Of a stretch of DNA of 64,000 nucleotides, positions 23,108 to 35,975 are shown one piece after another. The notes below the pieces were generated by a model, which made no database searches, was not told the DNA's origin, and was given only the letters and a program-made list of their open reading frames with translations. Position numbers and translations under genes: made by a program. Positions within the stretch are counted from its first letter, which is position 1, and every line of letters begins with the position of its first letter. Source of the DNA: Anadara kagoshimensis (taxonomy: Eukaryota > Mollusca > Bivalvia > Arcoida > Arcidae); contig CM037870.1 in the NCBI GenBank assembly GCA_021292105.1, forward strand, positions 46,580,576 to 46,644,575. Direction: 5' to 3'.

Positions 23108-23292
23108 AGTTTTCAAAAACAAACATATAAATCCATGTCTTAATCACAGTCCCAAAGCAAAAGTTAAAACTTGAAACTGACAAATAAAGTAAAACACATA
23201 CGTACACTTTGAGCAGGTATGTGAGGTCGGGTGGTCCGGAAAGGTCAGCGCCTCATGTGTAGCTAGCTACCCATCCTGCATGTGTGAATTAT
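23108..23292 (-). mobile_element. Diverged Naiad pseudo-LTR copy
   Basis: On the minus strand it has CACACATGCAGGATGGGTAG, CTAGCTACACATGAGGCGCT, TTTCCGGACCACCCG and the GACATGGATTTATATGTTTG end. It is old and well diverged. Confidence 0.7.
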
Positions 23293-23561
23293 AAGCTGAG
23301 AATAAAAAAGCACGGTATATTGTTGGTCGCGAAACATTTTCAGGGCAATCCTAGAGTGAGTGATATCATGCATATCAACAATATTGTTATGATGGCCATA
23401 CAACTTTTTGATAAGGTCTTGATAAGGTTGGACTTAAAACAGATAATTTAGGAAAAAATGATAGCCTATTATCTTTGCTAATAATATAAGCAAAATTCTT
23501 TACTATATTGGTTTGGAATTGATTATAATATATCTAACAAAAATGGTTCTAGATACATTTG

Positions 23562-23760
23562 TGTCATGTCCCTTTCATTCCCAATGTTTATAACACAAGT
23601 TGCGTGTGTAACTAGCTGAAGGGAAGATGTTTACCCTTCTGGAGAACCTGGCATCACTTCCTTGGTGGAAGATTATGTGTTTAATTTAATATGTCAGGTT
23701 CAAAGTTTTTACTTTGCTTTCGGATTGTGGTTTTGTAATGGGTTGGTATGTTTGTTTTGT
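23562..23760 (+). mobile_element. 5'-truncated Naiad copy (3' end only)
   Basis: TCATGTCCCTTTCATTCCCA is equivalent to the sequence after the RT stop. It then runs through GTGTAACTAGCTGAAGGG, CCTTCTGGAGAACC, CACTTCCTTGGTGGAAG and TTGGTATGTTTGTTTTG. Opposite orientation to the neighbour at 23.1 kb. Confidence 0.72.
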
Positions 23761-24600
23761 ATGATCGAGTCTTTTACGATGAAACATTCATTGTAATGTC
23801 TTGAACTTTTTCTGAATACCACATTATAATAAACGACAGGGTAAAGAAACGCTTAAATACACAGTCTAACGCTAACCCAGGTTGTGGTGTGCAATAATTA
23901 TGTGGACAAAAACAAATATGACATAATCAACACGTGAACCTATATGTACATGCTTAAATAATAAAATGTAAAATACAATCAAACTTTTCATATTATAATA
24001 ATCAAATCAGCATGACTGAAGTACATGTATATGTAATATGGTCCTTTGATGTGAACATTTAAACATCTTTGGAAATGGACTAGAAAGAAAGAAGGGGTTC
24101 TAAAAATGGCTTAGCCGAATGTGTCAAACAATATAGACCGAAATTGTATCTCTGCTTTGATTGAAAATGTTCATCTAGTCCTCACAAAGTGCCCTTACAA
24201 GTGACTAAACGCCACCTAGGAATTTTGAATAAAATTAAGTTTTGTATAAAGATTTTAAATGTTTTTCTGAACACCTTTTCATATTAAATTGTTGACAAAA
24301 CCGGTTCAGATTATGGAGAATCGGTACGCAATTTCAGGTTGTATGTTTCCTACTAATGGCTATAAATTGGTCGCCGGGTTATAACAAACACTGTATCTAC
24401 ATGACATATGTAAACATGATACAAAATTCAAAACGAGCAAAGAATATATCAAAGTAGATCATTTCTACTAAACTAAACTGTCATTTTTACCATCAACAAA
24501 ACCAAATTATTCTTTTCTCTGTGCTCATTCTGTGTTCAAGATTTTTCTAAGATGCTTAACATACCAGTGGACATAGGCGTTGAAGGAGTGGATTATCAAA
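23761..24600. other. No recognised feature
   Basis: A+T-rich sequence, no gene or repeat recognised. Confidence 0.4.
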
Positions 24601-25365
24601 GAAGCCACTTAAGAAGCTAGTTACATTTCTCAAGAAGTCGATCATCTGTTGATCAATACCATTAAGCCAATGAATGAACACATGATCCAGATATTTTAAT
24701 CAGCGTTTTTATCTACAGAACAAACATTCGCTTCAATCGGGGTTAAACTAATCTCGTTTTCTTCGTGTGATTAAAAATACACATACATACCTTAAGGGTT
24801 GCCATGGTAACAAATGTAGCAGAAATGTCTGTAACACTTGTAATTAAATTGTTGTGCTAGAATGAATTTGTTTATGTATGATTTGTGCAAGTTTCTGGCT
24901 GATTAGCACATTTCTACAAAGTCTGGGACAACTTAGAGGAATTAAACCCCCAAATGGATATGAAACATTATTCGACACTGAATGTAACAACTAACCTGCT
25001 TTTGCATTTAATTTCCATTTGAGTGCCATTGTTGGTTTATTTCAGTTTTATTTATATAAATCAAATACAACCATAACGGCCTATTCCATGTTCAAATCCA
25101 CAAAACAAAGTACAAACTTTTAAACTGACATGAAGGACGCATACGTAAGGTTTTTTTTTAAATATATATGACCTGACTAGATAAAGATCTATTACATCGA
25201 AGATCGTGAGCTATTTGGTTAAGATAGTGCGTTTCAAACATTTATCAACACCTTGGAATAAATACCATGATCACATCTATACAATATATTAATGAGATGT
25301 ACTGAGAAAAGTAAATATAATACTGAGACCTTTGACAAACACTGATTGCAATAGGGATATGTTTT

Positions 25366-25536
25366 TAAATTTCAATTATGATTACACACGTGGTGGGTGT
25401 AGCTAGCTAAACAGGGGGTGCTTTCCCTTCCAGACCATCCGGCCTCACTTCCCAGCTGAAATTTTATGTTTTTTAAAGTTTTTACTTTGCTTTGGGGTCG
25501 TGCTTTAGACATGGATTGTTATGTTTGTTTTTGATT
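25366..25536 (+). mobile_element. Naiad 3'-end copy inside duplication A
   Basis: GATTACACACGTGGTGGGTGT, TAGCTAGCTAAACAGG, a changed core (CTTCCAGACCATCC), then the ATGTTTGTTTTTGATTA end. I see no clear counterpart at the matching place in copy B. Confidence 0.72.
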
Positions 25537-26488
25537 AACTTATGTATTTATTATTCATAATAATAATAATACTTGAAGAAATATTACTTCCAATATGAAA
25601 ATATGGCATAATATTGACGCTAATCCATTAAAAAGTTAAAAGAGAAAATTTATCTCTGCAGCTTTCAAAAGATATGATTTCCTTTTGATAAAAAAAATGT
25701 AAATTAATTTTCCTGGAATGAAACGGTCGCCAACTACAACAACAAATGATTATATAAATTTATCAATTCAGTAGAAAATATTTGGCGCCATCAGATGGTT
25801 GAGTAAGTCTGATGTTCCGAGATAGATAAAAGAAGGAGTTTGTTTTTGGTGACCCTTACAATGCACAATAAAATGAATCAAATACAATTGTATCGGACTG
25901 ATGATCAACCAGATTGAGAGTCTGGTATCAAATTATGAAGACTATTAAATGAAATGAAATATATAGAATTGCGCAGCCAATAATTGCACGCAAAGTGTAT
26001 GGTTAAGGTTTGAAATATTTTCTAGACAGTTTCGGCTAGACCATATTTCTGGAAGTTTGAAAGTCTTATATAGTTTTGTAGATGTTTGATTTCTTAAACA
26101 CATTTTACGAAAAACGACAAGACAATAATAAAATAATTAAACCAATTAATATGCATTTATATATGTATTAAATATCATCATATATACATACCGAAAACCT
26201 GAATTTGTTATTACATTAGAAACTATGAATAAAGGTTTTTATGAATGTCTGTGCCTTTTTCGTTCCCTTTACTAACATAGCCAAGTATATGACACAATAG
26301 AATCAAATGATAGAAACTAGACAAGTCAAACAATACAAGAAAAATAACAATACATATTGGGACCAATAAAACATCCATCGCTAAACAACAAATGTTGGTC
26401 TAATTCAGGTAACGCTTGCTACATTTGATTTGTATTACGTAATGTATCATATTAATTGTTATGACTATTTCAAACTAACTGAAGTAAT

Positions 26489-26518
26489 ATATCAAAAACA
26501 AACATACTTATCCATGTG
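26489..26518 (-). mobile_element. Remnant of a Naiad 3' end shared by both duplicated segments
   Basis: Only the terminal 30 bp remain (ATATCAAAAACAAACATACT then TATCCATG). The aligned position in copy B (33,458-33,540) holds a longer piece of the same insertion. Confidence 0.55.
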
Positions 26519-27411
26519 ATGACTACCATAAAACGTTTTGAGGGCCTCAGATACAATAAAATTATATCAACTGAACAAATTTTGAACAATACAAAGATGT
26601 GAAATCAACGAAAACGAAAACGTATGACCTTAAATGTTAACTCGAGCATAAAGACTGTCATTCTTATCTAACAAAGTAATATACAAATTATGAAATATGT
26701 AAATGTAATTTAGAATCATAGCAAGTACATAAATGATCAGAGGGTCTATATACTACTTAGTTAGTGTATTGGTGGTATAACCCCTTTGATCTATTACATT
26801 TTTATTACATATTGACATGATAGACAAGTGAATTTATATACTAAACATGATGTATTACCTAAATTTGATATTGGTTAAAGGTTTTTTTAAATGAGAATCA
26901 TAAACAATATATTGCTGGACATGAAGGGGTCAATCACATAAGCTATAGGAGACTTGGTTATGCCTAATAAATCTCAGAGATAGTTAGTTATCTTTGAAGG
27001 ATGTGATTTCAATGATTTCAATTTGTCCATTTGATCAATATATCTAATGCGTTATATACTGTTAGACGTTTATATGTATAATAACTTTGTTACACAAGAT
27101 AAGATTTAGTTTCCCGGTCAATGGTAACTGGTAAAGAGATCAATTTAATCTAAGAAAACTTTAGATATACACTGTACGTTTGCTTGTTATTAAGCTTGGA
27201 ATTAAATTGTTATAATAGCTTAAATCATGTTCGATATCATTGATGATTTCATGGTTAATAATTATAATTATATTTTAGTCAAACAAAACAAAAGTTTAGG
27301 AAGTGTAATTAAATTTCAAAAACATTCTTGTGTTGTATTTTTGTTATATCGGTTTTTTGTCCGTATCTGATTCTTTGTCACTGTCGAAAGTAAGGAATTT
27401 TATTATCAACG

Positions 27412-27556
27412 ATTCGATATATTTGACATCCCATAGTTCCATGTTGCTTTCATTATCAATTTTAATATTACACGTGGTGGGTAAAGCTATCTAAACAGAA
27501 GGTGTTTACCATTCCGTAGAACCCAGCTTCACTTCCCTAGTGGAATTCACTGCGAT
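27412..27556 (+). mobile_element. 5'-truncated Naiad copy inside duplication A
   Basis: It begins inside the last RT codons (GATATATTTGAC, then CATAGTTCCATG) and continues through ATTACACGTGGTGGGTAAAG, CATTCCGTAGAACCCAG and CACTTCCCTAGTGGAA. The right end is missing. No copy is seen at the equivalent place in B. Confidence 0.72.
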
Positions 27557-28379
27557 TTGTACGTTTCATTTTGATTTACAAGAAAACAACTTAACTTACC
27601 ATGGAAAATGTAGGATAGGTAAAACGCAGATATTTAAATCATTAAATTAGGATTGGCTCGAAATGACAATTTTACTTTGTAATATTCTTATGAATTAAAA
27701 GTGATGAACTTCACAAATGAAAGGATTGGTAGTAAGAGTTTGAAATTATGTTTTAATATTGATTGCGTCGTTCTCGTTTATGCAACATTTCAACAAGATT
27801 TGTTTTCAGATTAAATGTGAATTTCCTTTACATTATAAGTGTAAACATCCATTAATATTTATTATAATACAAAGAAACAAAATTAATAGTATCCGCAATC
27901 TGTTAAGTTTAATATAAACCACCAACAGACTTCCCTTAGTTTTTATTAAACAAAGAGAATATTGTTTTTAAATAACAGTAAAAAACGAATAAATAAGGTG
28001 AAATTGCAGCAACTGATTTCAAAGAATTACAGAATTATGAATACATATAATTTTAGTTTATTTTATCGTAAATTATACGGGATAAAATAATTTATCTTAT
28101 TATATCTATGGTAACATTAGATATAAACAGGTAAATTACTATAGTTTTCATATCACAAAAATGAAATTATTTGCTGATCTAAGATATACTTTGATCTATT
28201 TATTGACATGTTAATACATCATTAATCGCCACAATCTATATCGATTAGAAAATAATAATTTGATTTGAACTGTAAAATATTACAAAATAAAACCTGACAG
28301 CAATTTTGCATTTTTCTAAATCATTATTTATGGTCGTCATTGTCTTATTAATAATGTCTCTGTTTCAAACGTATCCTGA

Positions 28380-28538
28380 ATCAAAAGCAAACACTCGTAC
28401 TAATCCATATCCGAATCACAATCTAGAAGCAAAGTAAAAACTGACAAGTTAGGTTAGACACGTGAACTTCCACCAGGGAAGTGAGGCCGGGTGCTCCGGA
28501 AGGGTAAGCACCGTCTGTTTAGCTAGCTACACCTGCAT
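28380..28538 (-). mobile_element. Well-preserved Naiad pseudo-LTR copy
   Basis: On the minus strand it is close to the 6.7-kb pseudo-LTR: GTGTAGCTAGCTAAACAG, GGTGCTTACCCTTCCGG, AGCACCCGGCCTCACTTCCC, GGAAGTTCACGTGTCTAACC and GATTCGGATATGGATTAG. It is truncated at its left side next to GGTGTAGC, like the 5' pseudo-LTR of the full element. Confidence 0.78.
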
Positions 28539-28783
28539 ATATTCTGCTTCATGAAAATATTTGACGTCCAATACTTTCGTGTTTTTACAATCTCAATTTT
28601 GATTTCATCCTTTTAAATAAACAAACGTATATGCAAAATAACATGTCCTATTTATCATTAATGTAAAATACTGGACATTCTAGTAAAACTAATTTTAATG
28701 GGTGGAAGCTTTAACTTTGTATTTTATATTATGTTTTATTCTAACACTAAACGTTTTTATGATAAGTTAAAGTATAAATAAAA

Positions 28784-28914
28784 AACAAACATACCAATCA
28801 ATGTCCAAAACACAATCCCAAAGCAAAGTAAAATCTAAAAGAAACAGGCAATTCAAGGTAAAGAAGAGAACTTCCACTAGGGAAGGAGGCCGGGTGGTCC
28901 GGAAGGATTAGCGC
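28784..28914 (-). mobile_element. Naiad pseudo-LTR fragment
   Basis: On the minus strand: AGCGCTAATCCTTCCGG, ACCACCCGGCCTCCTTCCC, TAGTGGAAGTTCTC and GGACATTGATTGGTATGTTTG. It lacks the ACACGTGA and TAGCTAGC parts. Confidence 0.7.
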
Positions 28915-29682
28915 TGTTAGGTTTTGTTCTGCCAAGCCGAAAAAGTTGCCACAATTTCACACTTTAAGACAATCCAATTGCAACCACATCAACTTCGACT
29001 GAGACAATTCACATGCGACATTTGTCACTGTACAAGTTTGATTTTCTACAACAATTTATTCATTAATTGATTTTTGACATACATTAATTAATTTTTGTCT
29101 ATTTAAGATTTATTTTATAAATTATTGTAATAGAAAAATAAAATTGTCAACTTCACGACAGCCAAAGTAACGTAACCAAAACATAGAAACAAGAAAAGAA
29201 ATAATTAAAGAACAAAACAAGACCTTACAAAGACAAACACATTTGAACCACATTATTATTACTTTGGACCGGGAAATTGGGTCTCCAGGGTCAAAGAATT
29301 TCAAGACGCAACTATTTGCTGGCAATTGACTTTTTGATTTATAATGTTAATGCAAAATGTTAAATAAAACAAATAAACAGATAAAAAAATTAAAATATTT
29401 TTACAAATTAGTGGTAAATTGTTTTAAATCTTTCAAATCTCGCGAGATTTGATTGATTCATCACTGATATTTTCGATGTTTCAATTCATTTTTTAAGTGG
29501 AATAATGATCCAATTGGGACATAAATGTATTATTAGAATTGCAGTATAATTTCAGAACAGTGTGATATTTTTTTGCATCATCGTTCATCATCTTTGAATG
29601 AAACACTGATTTCGTGTTACATGCTTGTGTGTGTGTTTGTAAAATATTGTTTTATTTTTCTATTTTATTTCCAGTTTTAAAT

Positions 29683-29740
29683 GTGTTTTACTCTACTTTT
29701 GGGATTATGATTTGGACGTGGATCGATATATTTGTGGTTG
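29683..29740 (+). mobile_element. Short Naiad 3' fragment
   Basis: TTTTACTCTACTTTTGGGA, TTATGATTTGGACGTGGAT and ATATTTG match only the right end of the pseudo-LTR. Confidence 0.45.
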
Positions 29741-29820
29741 CATTATCGTTGCCGTTAACAAATATGTGTATACCTTGATTATCTAGTTTTTATTGATTTA
29801 AAAGTTTTATGGTTGTCAAC

Positions 29821-30054
29821 ACATATAGTTGACACGTATGATGTCTCTGTATCCAAAATTATCATGGATATTTGACGTCTCATAGTTCCATGTTTTTTCA
29901 TCCTTACAATGGTTGCAGACAAGACTTAGCTATTGGTGGCTAGATGGTTGATGGAAGTTTACGTGTATAACTACGTTTGCTAGTTTGTAAAGTTTTTGCC
30001 TCACTTTTTGTATTGTGATTTTAGCAAATTCGTTTATGTTTGTTTTTTGATTGA
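29821..30054 (+). mobile_element. 5'-truncated Naiad copy starting in the RT C-terminus
   Basis: GATGTCTCTGTATCCAAAAT matches the final RT codons. The stop region (ATTTGACGTCTCATAGTTCC) and a degenerate pseudo-LTR ending ATGTTTGTTTTTTGATTG follow. The CCGGAGCACC core is lost. Confidence 0.68.
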
Positions 30055-31004
30055 TGGTTACTCATAAGATGATTAATATGAAAATTAAGGGGTTTTTTCA
30101 TTGCCATTCTTAAACGTTCATTTTCTATATGCATTACCCAAATGTATTGACATTTTTGTATTATATTAAGAAATAATGTTCCATCACTATTAAGACAACT
30201 AAATTCGTGATTGGATAAAATTGTCATTTTTCTATTATTTCTATAGGGACAATTTCCTCCTGCCTAATTCATAATCATTAGCATAAATTTGTAAAACCTT
30301 TGTAACAAGTCTCAAAACACGCAAGGTTGCATCAGCATTCAAACACGTTGGAAAATATGCTTAAAATGAACTTAATATAACGAAATATGAAAAACTGAGT
30401 AAAGCATTCTGCTGACAACATTGATTAAATTGTAATGTTTTAAAAAGAAGTTTTAAACTTTATTCTAGAGAAATATTTTCCCATATGAACATAATAATAG
30501 ATCAAAGATTAAGATATTTTGCTCAGAAGAACCATGAAGTGTTATTCTAACACAACATGCACAATGTTTTCTTATTTTGTATCATTTGACAGTAAAATAT
30601 TGTGAAAATCTTACTTCTCTAATGAGTTACTTAAAAACTTAGCGTTTTAAGAACACGATCAATACCATTAGAACCAATGAATGCATGATCTAAGTATTCC
30701 AATTAGGTTTTTTCTATACATGTATTTCTATCCGTATTACACTAATCACATTCCCCATGTGCGCATTAACTTCAATACCTACTTAAAGAGGTACCTTGGT
30801 GGCCACTACAGCAGAAGAAAGATAATAAAACTAAGATTTGCATTAGATTGTATTTGTACTGAATTTTTAAATCCATATCAATGACATCATAAAATATATT
30901 TATTGTCACATTACAACGTTGACCGTTGAAGAATTCCATTTTGATTCAAACCAGTATATTTTTGGCTTCCTTAGCAACCTCGTTGATTATTACATATCCG
31001 AAAA

Positions 31005-31680
31005 GCAGGAGAAGCATGTATATTCTGTATAGAAAAGTTGAACATGAAAGCTGACAATAGAAAATTTGAACTTCTCACGTTTGTCATAAGGTTTCAAATT
31101 TAGTCTTTCGTGGGCGTCATAATTCAGGTTTAAGTCTAAATATGAAGCAGAACTTTAGGAAGCAGTCGTATCTTTTATTTCAAGCTCACTACGATAGATG
31201 ATATTTACATAGTCTCCAAATTTAGGATTGTTAAGAGACAGAACGTCATTTATATATCTGTATGTGGAGTTGAATGATTTGACGACAGTCTTTTCTCCAC
31301 ATTTAACTAGGTTCTGCATAAATTTTGCTTCATAAAAATAAAGAAACAAATCAGCAAGCAATGGTGCACAGTTTGTACCCATTGGTATACTGATTGTTTG
31401 TTAGCGTTGGAAAATTATATTATCAAACACATATCAAAAACTCCAACATCTTGTTGATGGTATCTTCAGTATATTTTTGCTTGGAATACGTATGATGCTT
31501 GACAAAATAACCAGAATCCCTGTTCAGCTCCAGAAGTTTGTATTTTGGCTTACCGTTTTTGTAGAAGAATGAAAAGTGAATAATTTTTACGACGTTTTCT
31601 CAATTTAGAATTAGGGATAATTGTGTATAGTGTAAAAAAATCAAATCAAATTTTTACACGAGATAAAGTATTAGAAGCAA
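31005..31680 (-). pseudogene. Naiad reverse transcriptase remnant, minus strand
   Basis: The minus strand encodes pieces of the RT from the region just before motif A (EYLASNTLSRVK) to a little past motif D. Frameshifts lie between blocks. The longest open part (31,155-31,382) holds GTNCAPLLADLFLYFYEAKF and YINDVLSLNN. Motif C is YIND, so one catalytic Asp is lost, by a change different from the YIHN of the 21-kb copy. The 3' part and 3' pseudo-LTR are missing. Confidence 0.85.
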
Positions 31681-31757
31681 GATATTCTTTGGAACTTTGG
31701 AACTGACAAGTCAGGTTAGCTTCCACCAGGGAAGTGAGACAGGGTGCTCCGGTAGGG
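31681..31757 (-). mobile_element. Pseudo-LTR fragment fused to the RT remnant
   Basis: In element orientation this reads ACCGGAGCACCCTG, CTCACTTCCCTGGTGGAAG, then TCAGTTCCAAAG, and passes directly into RT codons. The whole endonuclease and linker region is deleted at the junction. Confidence 0.72.
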
Positions 31758-31927
31758 TTATAAAAGACTAAAGCGTTAAAGCAAAGGTATTCACTTATGC
31801 GATAAAACAGCGTATGTGATTTGTATAGCACTTAGAAGTAACTTTTTTCATTTATATGCTTTAAATTGTTATGTCTTTTTTAATACTCAGACAACCAAAG
31901 ATTTTTAACGTATTTTACTTACTTTAG

Positions 31928-31985
31928 TTTTTACTCTACTTTAAGGATTTTGATCTGAACATGAACAGGCATGTTTGTTGTTGAT
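31928..31985 (+). mobile_element. Short Naiad 3' fragment
   Basis: GTTTTTACTCTACTTTAAGG, GATCTGAACATGAACAGGCA and TGTTTGTTGTTGATCA match the last 60 bp of the pseudo-LTR with substitutions. Confidence 0.45.
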
Positions 31986-32861
31986 CATTAACCCTTGCCT
32001 CATTTATGTTTGCACGCACAAAGATAAGATTAAATGTTTGATTTACGGACTAGTAATATATCAGTTGGCGTCGAAGAAAGAAAAAGAACAGAGTAAAGTC
32101 AACTTTTGGAAAGTTTGTGAGGTTATGAAACATACATGTTTATAGACCTACATGATAAAGGTAGTTACTAGTATCTCCACAGTTTTGCCAACTGAATAGA
32201 CATATATAAAGTAATTTTTCCTGCCAACAATCGGTCACCGACTACTACAAATGATTATATAAATTTAATCAATTCAGGAATAAAAGGATGGCGCCATAAG
32301 ATGGTTGAGTTATTCCGATTTTCGAATATATATAAAGGGAAAAGGTTTGATTATAGTAACCTTTAGAATGAAGAACAAAATGAATCCAATACCACCTATC
32401 AGACTGATGAACATCTTCATTGAAAGTCTAGTATCAGATCGAAAAGTAATGTTAGGATTTTTTAGAAAGACATCTATTATATAAGTTAACATACTTAGGA
32501 GCGCGTTGTCAATTAATAAACTGGTATGATATATTCCGAAATTTTTTCGAAAAACAAATCAATAAATGTTATTTGAGGAATGAATTTTTTATATTAAGTA
32601 AAATATTTAAAATACGTAATTATATACATAATTAGCTTACATTAGAAAAAACAATTACGTGGAATTAACTTTAATACTACTACTTGAATATCTACTTCAA
32701 TGGCCCTCACTTTTAAAGAACAATTTATATTGTAACCTAACAATGGAAACATACAGAAGAATAAAGAAGTTCCTACAAGGCATCATTGTTTTTATGTCTC
32801 AAATTTTCCTTTAATATTGACAATCGTTGATTTTTCTTACATAAACGTATTGACAAGAATT

Positions 32862-33265
32862 ACGGTAAACTAGCAGACCTGTCCACCTCTCGTCAAGTCT
32901 GATTTTATTTTGGGTTCTTTTTTATGATGTCAAAGAAGGCGGGCAAAATGCGTTCAAGTGATGAAATGACGCCAAAAACGTTAAGGCTTAATGCTCTGAA
33001 AGGATGAATGGCGCTGTTCTATTCACTGACTAAACCAGCGGATAAGAAACAAAAAACATTATTTTGTTATATAAATGATTGGCTTTTTGCAAATTATAAG
33101 CAGAAATTTCAACGATTAATGTTGTAAATATAAGAACTAACTTTCAATTTTTTTGTGGTTTACGGGGACATAAACAACATTTTGGAATTTGCAATATTCT
33201 ATCATAATTTGCAAAATACCCCGTAAACCACAACAAAGTGAAAGTCATTTCTAAAATAAATACAG
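32862..33265 (+). repeat. Dispersed repeat, copy 2, with fold-back right end
   Basis: It matches 9,640-10,045. Its right part carries TGTGGTTTACGGGG at about 33,158 and its complement CCCCGTAAACCACA at about 33,222. With the outer ACTTTCA/TGAAAGT they make inverted arms of about 35 bp around a 45-bp spacer. Confidence 0.62.
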
Positions 33266-33457
33266 TAGTATATTGTTTTCCTTTCTTGTTTCTTTCCTTC
33301 GATGTTCTTTGTTCTTGATTGTACTAGTATTATGTATTGTGAAATTCTTGTTTTGGGACAGAAGAAAGGACATGGATAAATATGTTTGTTTGTTATTGTT
33401 TTTGAAAACGTGAACTTTAAATAAAAATGGTCAATGCAACCTAAACTCAAACAATAA

Positions 33458-33540
33458 AGGTAAAAAACAAACATACCAATCTATGTCTAAATCACAATCC
33501 AAAAGTAAAGAAAAATCTTTGAAACTGGCAAATTAAGTTT
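33458..33540 (-). mobile_element. Naiad 3' fragment shared with duplication A
   Basis: In element orientation it holds TTTGAAAGATTTTTC, then a GGATTGTGATTTAGACATAG-like block and TTGGTATGTTTG. It occupies the same relative place as the 30-bp remnant at 26,489-26,518, so the insertion came before the duplication. Confidence 0.6.
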
Positions 33541-33939
33541 ATGAAAGAAAATGGCCATACAAACGAAGACAAGAACTAACAAACACAGGCCAAGCTAAAT
33601 GTATGCAGACATTTAGCTCTATATATTCTTGATATCCAACCTCTTATTACTCTATTTTTTTCTTCTTGGCTGCTCTAAATCCTAGTATATCGATGAAACT
33701 GACGAAGATTTAATATCGCCATTCAAGTAAATTAAAGAAGAAACGTATAATTAAATTATACCAACTGTATAAATATTAGAAAACATTAAGATGTAAAACC
33801 AACGAATCGGAATGAATACTCTGATATTACTGAAGAATGTTAACTCAGGCATAAAAGACAGTGTCACTTTTGTCTAACAAAGTAATAATACAAATTATAA
33901 AATGAACTTTTGAGCATCCTTTCTATCTGGCACTATGTG

Positions 33940-33942
<3 letters not shown>

Positions 33943-33982
<40 letters not shown>
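33943..33982. repeat. (GA)20 microsatellite
   Basis: An uninterrupted 40-bp GA run. The matching place in duplication A has no such run, so it expanded after the duplication. Confidence 0.95.
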
Positions 33983-33985
<3 letters not shown>

Positions 33986-35975
33986 CAGAACCTATATACA
34001 CGTGATGCTAAGTAAATTAATAGTATACGTTCGTTGATTCATTACATTTTTATTGCAGATTGACATGATACTGGTAGATAAGTGAATGTACACGATGAAG
34101 ATGATGTATCTCTCAAATTTGATACGGGCTAAAGGTTTTTGCTGATGATGATCGTAAACAAGAGATTGCTGGACATGAGGGGGTCAATCACATAAAGTAT
34201 TGGAGACTTGGTTGGCCTCAATATATCTGAGTAATAATACATCATCTTTGTAATTTGCCGGATTGATGAAAATAAATAATTTGTCTTATACAGTTAGACA
34301 TCGTTATCAATAATGTTTTGTTACACAAGATAGCTTTTGCTTTCTCGGTCAAATGATTCCTTGGAAAGATGTAAATTAAATCCTGGGAACCAGCTTCGGA
34401 AAAAATGGATTTTGACACACCAGGATGGACCTTCTAGTTTAAAACTTTCTGTATCAAACGTTTATTAGATAAAGTATAAAGCTTAACTTTGATCTTCGTA
34501 GATACAGAAAGACATTACCTATCAATAGTTGAAGAAAGGTATACAATCTTCAATCTTAGTACTGTCTCTTTAATTGCAACCTCGCCGACAACACTAGAGA
34601 TTATCAATGACGACACAACTATAAGCTATATGAAGGAGGGTGGATCCTAATTAATAGCTACCCCACCACTCTGTATCAGAGGGACTCAATCGTCTCTCTC
34701 AACTAGCTCTCAATCTCGAAGTGCAGTATATCTTTGCAGCATATAACATGTCTTTCAAAGTTTAATATTACTTTTTTGAGCAGCCTAAATTACATGATTC
34801 AGCAAAACATAGTTGTTGAATCAATTAAGATATACAATGTATTAGGTGCATTTTATTTAGATATTACGTCAATTTATACTACGGAATGAAGTGGGTCTTT
34901 ACTAAAATAATATTTGGTGTTTTAGTATAAGATTTATCCTATTACATATGATACCAGTTTTAATATAACATCCCTTACTAGATACAAGGTACTAGATACG
35001 TCGTTTCGGAATACGATTTCTTATCAGAAGTGCTTGGGTCAAACTTGTGAAATTAATTTTTTTCAAACGTTGAAAAGACACCAGTTATCAGAGATTTCAT
35101 ATTGACTTTAGATGTTTGAATAGAAAACGGATGACATATTTGAAAAGCATGATAGTTGTAAATTCATACTTGCTTCTGTACTATTGAAATATCTCAATTC
35201 ATTAAAATAACATCCGATATATCAGTAGCTTAGTATCAATCACAAATGTTTTTAGAAATTTTAAAATTTACAAAACAGATCATTTTGATCAGCAATGTTT
35301 TGGTGATATTGGATTATATCGTCAATAAAAATGGGATGAAAAGCATGACTATATGTAAAATCACACTTTCTTCTTTACTACTAATTGAAATATCTTAATA
35401 AATTAAATCTAATATATCTTAATTGATTTGGTGCTTAAAAACAACCACAAAATGTATTTTCCCCAGGGATAATGACAGGTTCTTTCCATTAAAATCATTA
35501 CTGCCATATAATTATGTGTTTAGGTCAACGCAATTTAATTCTAAAGAATAAAAAGAACGAATTTCTTATAAGTTTAGAATATATTTATCTGTAGAAATTA
35601 CAAATACAATCAAAAACAATCTTATCTTATATATCTATGGTAACATTAGATAAAACACAAACATAACTGTGTCCTTGACATCACAAGAATCATTAATCTC
35701 TCTGGAAACATCAACTGATCTAGGATATTCTTAAATCAATTTATCGATATACATATTAAAATACATCTACCTATAATTATTTGTACTTATTCTATCATAT
35801 AAATATATAACTAAATTGTACATTAGTTTTATCAAAATAGTTCAGCAATCTAAAACGACTAGAAAATATCAATTATCTGGACTCGATTGTTCAATGCTTC
35901 GTTCGCGTAACCAAATGGTTAATGAATTTCGAAAATGGTATTATAAATATTTGTTAAATAGCTTCTCTAAGTCTT

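Larger units (their letters stand above)
24600..28270 (+). repeat. Segmental duplication, copy A
   Basis: Similarity to 30,610-35,880 is in the same order and orientation, interrupted by indels and insertions. Landmark pairs include GATCAATACCATTA (24.65/30.66 kb), AAATGATTATATAAATTTA (25.75/32.25 kb), ATGTTAACTC (26.64/33.84 kb), GGGGTCAATCACATAA (26.93/34.18 kb) and TATCTATGGTAACATTAGAT (28.11/35.63 kb). The two copies share one Naiad fragment (26,489 and 33,458). Boundaries are approximate. Confidence 0.7.
30610..35880 (+). repeat. Segmental duplication, copy B
   Basis: Partner of 24,600-28,270. It is longer because it has gained a rearranged Naiad copy (31,005-31,757), the dispersed repeat at 32,862-33,265 and a (GA)20 tract. 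No coding sequence is recognised apart from the retroelement remnant. Confidence 0.68.

Noticed and set aside
24798-24811. GTTGCCATGGTAAC, a good match to an RFX X-box
   Set aside because: No gene nearby, and the duplicated segment at 30.8 kb does not keep it.
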